Positions 18,800 to 22,486 of a stretch of 22,486 nt of DNA are shown piece by piece (positions within the stretch are counted from its first letter, which is position 1; each line of letters starts with the position of its first letter). Position numbers and translations under genes: made by a program. Source of the DNA: Welwitschia mirabilis (taxonomy: Eukaryota; Gnetophyta; Gnetopsida; Welwitschiales). Below the pieces are notes generated by a model. It saw only the letters and a list, made by a program, of their open reading frames with translations, was not told the origin of the DNA and searched no databases. The DNA is taken from positions 102,764,255-102,786,740 of the forward strand of contig JBOZIK010000001.1 of NCBI GenBank assembly GCA_051453625.1. The letters are read 5' to 3'.

Positions 18800-19280
18800 T
18801 ACTCTACCCCTTAGTCATTTAAAGACAACTTTATAGCATTAAAGATTTTTAGCTCTATGGTTATGTTATCAAATAAAATTTTCATTAATCCATTCCTACA
18901 ATTAATCAAGGCATTTAAGATTACTAAGAATGGTCATTATAATATAATGGGAATTGTTTGGTTTGATGATTTCTCCATGTATAAAACCATAAAATCTACT
19001 AAGAAGTAACAACCATCCACTCTACCTATGACATTCTCAATGACTCCCAACAATGTTTTAATAGAGTAATCTGCTAATTAGAGTTGAAGTTTTATTTTTT
19101 TGGGTCCTTTCAAGCCTAACTTCTTATAGGTTTTATAAGGGAGTAAGTTTGCGCTAGATCCTAAATCCCATAAGGCTTATTTGAGAGTTTGTTACATATG
19201 ATAATGGTAATTGTATGATACTTAGAATCTTTGTACTTTGATGGGAATTGATTTTGAAGAATTGCACTTGTTTGTTAAGC
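18800..19280 (-). pseudogene. Degenerate aspartic protease of element B
   Basis: A preceding AILQNQFPSKYKDSKYHTI (about 19225-19280) corresponds to the conserved AILQxxLPPKxKDPGSFTI lead-in. The catalytic motif is preserved as D-L-G-S-S (codons 19153-19167) within ALWDLGSSANLLPY. It continues with KKLGLKGPKKIKLQL, LADYSIKTLLGVIENVIGRV, FLVDFMVLYM, PIIL and NALINCRNGLM, matching the family order (KLGL, GIIEDVLVKV, ADFIVLDM, PLILGRPFL). Few stops fall in the core, making this the least damaged protease here, but the polyprotein around it is broken. Confidence 0.87.
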
Positions 19281-19289
19281 TAAAAAGGC

Positions 19290-21010
19290 TTTATATTTAA
19301 CATTCATTCACCTTTTTATAGTACATAATTCCTTAATGAATTTAGCATAGGAAGGGACCTGGTTGATGGCTTCTAGAAGGGGAATTTTTATTTTAACTTA
19401 TTTAAAAATTTCTAAGGCCTCTAATTGCTTTTTTATTATGTCTTCTTTCCTCAGCTATTGGAAAAAGGTAATGGTTCTTTATAAATAAGCAATGGGTCTT
19501 CATTTTTATGCTTTTCCTTATTTTATATGGGGTTTTGTTTATCCTTAGGCTTATTTTGTGTGGGTGGATTTTCTAGCTCTTTACCACTTCTAAAGTGTAT
19601 ACCCTTAGTTTCTTCTAGGTGTTCTACTCCTTTTGTAAATCTCACTCCCTTTGGGCATGGTTGGATGCTCACATAAATTTTTCCTATTTCTTCTTGATTT
19701 ATTGATGAAAGAATGTGATTGGTGTTTTTTTGAAGTTGGTTTATAGATCTTATCTTTGATTTATTTGATCTTGTCTTTAATTTGTTTGGCCTTGTCTTTG
19801 ATTTGTTTATTCTTGTCTTTGATTTGCTTGCATTTGTATTTGATTTGCTTGTAGGTGTAGGTCCATGAACTTTTTAAAAGTATCCTCCAGTGAGTTAGAT
19901 GAAGTGATTTGATGATTTGAGGATAAAGGTTAAGAATTAAAAGATGAAGAAAATAAATTTTTAGGCTGAAAATTTTATTATGGGATGTTATCTTATTTCC
20001 AAAAGAAATTTTGATAATTGTACCAATCAAGATTGTATGTGTTCAAGGAAGGATTGTTTTTAGGGTTTTGTCATTATTCTACCATGTTAATTTGTTTTTT
20101 GATTATGCTTTAGAATAAAAAAAATAGATGGACTTCAGTGTTTTCATGAGTGTCAATATAACAAATTAAACATTTAGGTTTAGTGACCATAGGTGAGGTT
20201 GAGGATGAGGTACTTAATGATTTTAATGTTTTGATAGTTTATCAATTCTGTTGTTTAACTTAAAGTTTTTTAGGATTTTACAGATACTAGTTGACTTAAC
20301 TAGATGATGTGATCTTAAAGGTTCCATGGATTTCTCCCAATTTTTCAAGCTCTTAGCTACACTTTTTAAATCCTCCCAAACCTCATTTAGGGACATGCTC
20401 AAAAATTTCCATGACTTATTATTTTCACTAGTTAATGTTTATTTGTGAATAAACCATTGTAAAAGAAACTTATTTTCCTACCTAGTTCAAAACCATGTTG
20501 GAGGTATTTTAATAATAAATCTTTATATTTCTTTAAGGTATAGGAGAAGGTTTGCGATCCTTCTATTGAAAGTTCATAATTCCTTTCCTAAGAACATTTG
20601 TCTCAGAGCTAAGAAAGAACTTAGAGATAAAATCTTTACTCAAGTCTATCCAATTTATGATGGAGAAGGGTTTTAGTATGTACAACCAAAATTTTTCCTC
20701 ACCTTTTAAAGAAAAGGGATTAAAAGTCTAAGTGCATAAGTATTAGGATATTAAGGATGGTTGATAAGATGCACTTGAATTCCTTAAGATATAGGTAAGA
20801 ATCTTTAGATCCAAGGTCATAAAAATGAGGCAAGAGTTGGATAGTGAAAAATTTAAATTATAGCATTTAGTTAAGATGTGGTAGTACTGTATAAGAGGGT
20901 ATTCTTAGGCTTTACAACTGAAGGTAATCATAGAGGATTTACCTAGGTTAATTGGTAATAATAGCTAGGGCATCTTGCTGTTTGGCTACTTCTTAGATGA
21001 AGTAATAAGA
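19290..21010 (-). pseudogene. Degenerate gag of element B
   Basis: From high to low coordinates: IPSYTVLPHL (about 20890), FFTIQLLPHFYDLGSKDSYL then KEFK (20780-20870), FSLKGEEKFWLYILKPFS (about 20670-20720), INWIDLSKDFISKFF, an ETNVLRK block, and a FYNG-like end near 20440-20460. These match the retrotransposon-gag domain of Athila. A zinc knuckle at about 20130-20172 begins C-L-I-C-Y-I-D-T-H but its last Cys is lost. Then come NPSLNTYNLDWYNYQNFFWK (about 20000-20060), a Lys-rich 21-bp repeat array (19746-19850), and AINQVPSYAKFIKEL (about 19325-19370), the conserved helix before protease. Frame shifts and stops are many. Confidence 0.85.
19746..19850 (-). repeat. Five tandem 21-bp repeats in the gag of element B
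   Basis: There are five units with no gaps: 19746-19766, 19767-19787, 19788-19808, 19809-19829 and 19830-19850. The consensus on the + strand is gnncttgtctttgatttgttt. On the coding strand each unit is one Lys-rich heptad close to K-Q-I-K-D-K-x. Athila gag normally carries here a single non-repeated segment rich in Gln and Ile, so this looks like a local expansion. It sits in an open stretch of 89 codons at 19761-20030. Confidence 0.9.
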
Positions 21011-21829
21011 TTATAAACTATTGAGAATTTCTTAATTTGATAAGATTTCATTAAAGAGATTAAGTGGCTTAGTTGGATTGTTTTATTATAGGGCAGTTTG
21101 ATTATTTTGGTTGTTTTGAATAGTTAAGGTTTATTCTTGAGAGTCATCTCAAGCTCAGTTTCCTTTTTGGGTTCTAAGTTCACTTATCCTTTCGAGATCA
21201 GTAAAGGAGTTCATATTCTCTCAGGTTAATCTTCCTATTCTATCATAATTCCAAATAATAAAAGAGATAGATTTGGATGATTGTAAGGATTTTTAAGGAT
21301 TTCAAGTCATAAAGGATTCCAAGGTTATATAAATGGATACATCAATCATAGACAGAACCTTTACAATGTTGAGGTTGTAACGAAATAAAATAAAGACATA
21401 AATAAAATTAAATGAAATTGTGAGAAAATTTTAGAGGTTTTAAGCATTTACAAATGTAGTGAAATAAAGTGGAGATTACAAACAATGAATGTAAGTAAAA
21501 TGTTACAAGAATTACAAAATATTTTAAAGAAAATTTTAATGTTTATATACATGCAAAAATGCATATAATGTAGTAAAGATGAAAAGCATGCAATACAATC
21601 ATAAAGTTTGATTAGAAAACTTTTAAAGTATAAAGTTTTCTTAAATCCAAATAAACCTACAATAAATATTAGACCTATAAAAAATGAGTTAGAAAATAAA
21701 AATAAAGCCAAAAAAAGAAAAGAACCAGTTCAGGTATCATTGGAAGAAGGACCAGTACCTACCACTAAAAAAAATAAAAACTTGCAAAAAGAGAAAGTAG
21801 TACTCCTCTAAGCTACTACTGTGTTGTTA
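21011..21829 (-). other. Untranslated leader of element B
   Basis: About 820 bp lie between the primer site and the first gag motif. The stretch is AT-rich. Two overlapping opposite open frames at 21448-21711 (- strand) and 21608-21811 (+ strand) show low-complexity, Phe- or Lys-rich translations and no family motif, so they are not called as genes. Confidence 0.5.
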
Positions 21830-21847
21830 TCCTCAATAATGGTATCA
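21830..21847 (-). other. Primer-binding site for tRNA-Asp (element B), heavily mutated
   Basis: On the - strand it reads TGATACCATTATTGAGGA. Against the tRNA-Asp site TGGCGCCGTTGCCGGGGA it matches at 11 of 18 positions, and all seven differences are transitions (four G-to-A and two C-to-T by position, one counted at an adjacent CpG). Its position fits: gag lies downstream, and a TG/CA LTR end lies five bases upstream. Because the match is low the call depends on this context. Confidence 0.7.
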
Positions 21848-21852
21848 AATTC

Positions 21853-22486
21853 TGATTAACTTTATAGTTCAATGTCTTGGATTTATACCTAAGTTAGAAA
21901 CTTAATTATCATACTTCCTTACGGATAACATGGGTTTAGAATTGCACTACTTAAATCTTAATGCAAATTATAAATTAAAGAAAGAAAGGAAAATGTCAAA
22001 GTCTAGAGTTGAGTTGAAATTCATCTTTAGAGAAAAGAGAAGTAAACTAGCTCTATAATATCAATGATTTATCCAAAGCAATCCTTTAATCTAATGTTTT
22101 CCAATTACTTTCCTCTAAAATAATCAAAATCATCCAGTGCTTTTGATTCAATTCATGGGACATAATCTCATTCATCATATTATAAATAATGAATCCAACT
22201 AATGCTTAAATCTTAAATAATAATAGAAAGTTAAAAATCATAAAATACTCAAGATCTATGAAATTAAAAGACTAAGTGATATAGTGGAATTCACACAACT
22301 AAATTAAATTGATAGTTAAAGAAGTTAACTAAGCATCCTAATTATGATATCACTCATGAATAAAGAATAAATAAAAATAGCTTTTATATTATAAAAAGAA
22401 CAAATTTGTAGAAAAGAAAGAAAGAAGAAAGAAGAACTCCTCAACAATCCTTAAAGACTAGCTCACTCCACTAAAGAGTCGTCTGA
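21853..22486 (-). repeat. Inner part of the 5' LTR of element B, cut by the window edge
   Basis: On the + strand the block opens with TG (21853-21854), the complement of a CA LTR end, five bases from the primer site. At least 634 bp are present and the outer end is outside the window. It shows no clear match to the LTR of element A or to the solo LTR. A GAAA/GAA-rich stretch lies at about 22411-22437. No gene is seen. Confirmation would need the 3' LTR of B, which is not in the window. Confidence 0.6.

Larger units (their letters stand above)
14600..22486 (-). mobile_element. Element B: Athila-like Ty3/Gypsy retrotransposon on the minus strand, partial
   Basis: Read from right to left, the order is inner end of 5' LTR (21853 onward), primer site, leader, gag, protease, RT, RNase H and integrase. 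The outer part of the 5' LTR lies beyond the window, and the 3' LTR is not found. Its RT is split by a solo LTR at 16979-18230. B retains more family signatures than A, including the protease DLGSS, RNase H CDASD and the RT insertion typical of Athila. Its LTR end does not visibly match the LTR of A, so it is a different subfamily. The left limit is uncertain. Confidence 0.88.

Noticed and set aside
21320-21340. Alternative primer site for B at ccaaggttatataaatgg
   Set aside because: Its mismatches to the tRNA-Asp complement include many transversions, and it has no TG LTR end nearby. The site at 21830-21847 fits better.
21448-21811. Overlapping opposite open frames (87 codons - strand, 67 codons + strand)
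   Set aside because: Both lie in the leader of element B between primer site and gag, show low-complexity translations and match no retroelement protein known to me.

Overview
This window looks like AT-rich plant nuclear DNA, probably from a repeat-dense heterochromatic region, and I find no host gene in it. Almost everything can be assigned to decayed long-terminal-repeat (LTR) retrotransposons of the Ty3/Gypsy superfamily. They look like the Athila branch: the primer-binding sites fit plant tRNA-Asp, and the gag, protease, RT, RNase H and integrase blocks follow that family. The species cannot be named from this sequence. Every coding region is broken by stops and frameshifts, so all are called pseudogenes.

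Layout. Bases 1-400 are flanking repeat-like DNA with a 100-N gap and a false duplication. Element A runs from 401 to 13533 on the + strand and is complete in structure: 5' LTR 401-1666, tRNA-Asp primer site 1670-1687, leader, gag, protease, RT, RNase H, integrase, a long AT-rich stretch with a 606-N gap, a degenerate extra ORF, a polypurine tract at about 12256-12265, and 3' LTR 12269-13533. It is bracketed by the 5-bp target duplication aatac/aatat. Element B is on the - strand. Its integrase lies at about 14640-15700, followed rightwards by RNase H, RT, protease and gag, a leader, a heavily mutated tRNA-Asp primer site at 21830-21847, and the inner end of its 5' LTR from 21853 to the window edge. 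A solo LTR of A's family (16979-18230, - strand, perfect tattt target duplication) sits inside B's RT.

History. B is older than the solo LTR that interrupts it. A entered separately, near or inside B's 3' part. A's two LTRs differ at about 26 of 170 hand-aligned positions near their start, and about 23 of these are transitions, which implies an insertion several million years old. Several catalytic acidic residues have become Asn or Lys by single G-to-A changes, as expected of methylated, silenced DNA.

I found no previously undescribed functional system. The points most worth a second look are the nested structure with exact boundaries, the transition-only decay of B's primer site, the assembly duplications at the N gaps, the extra ORF of A, the RT difference between A and B, and the CATC/GATG motifs shared by the LTRs and A's 3' region.
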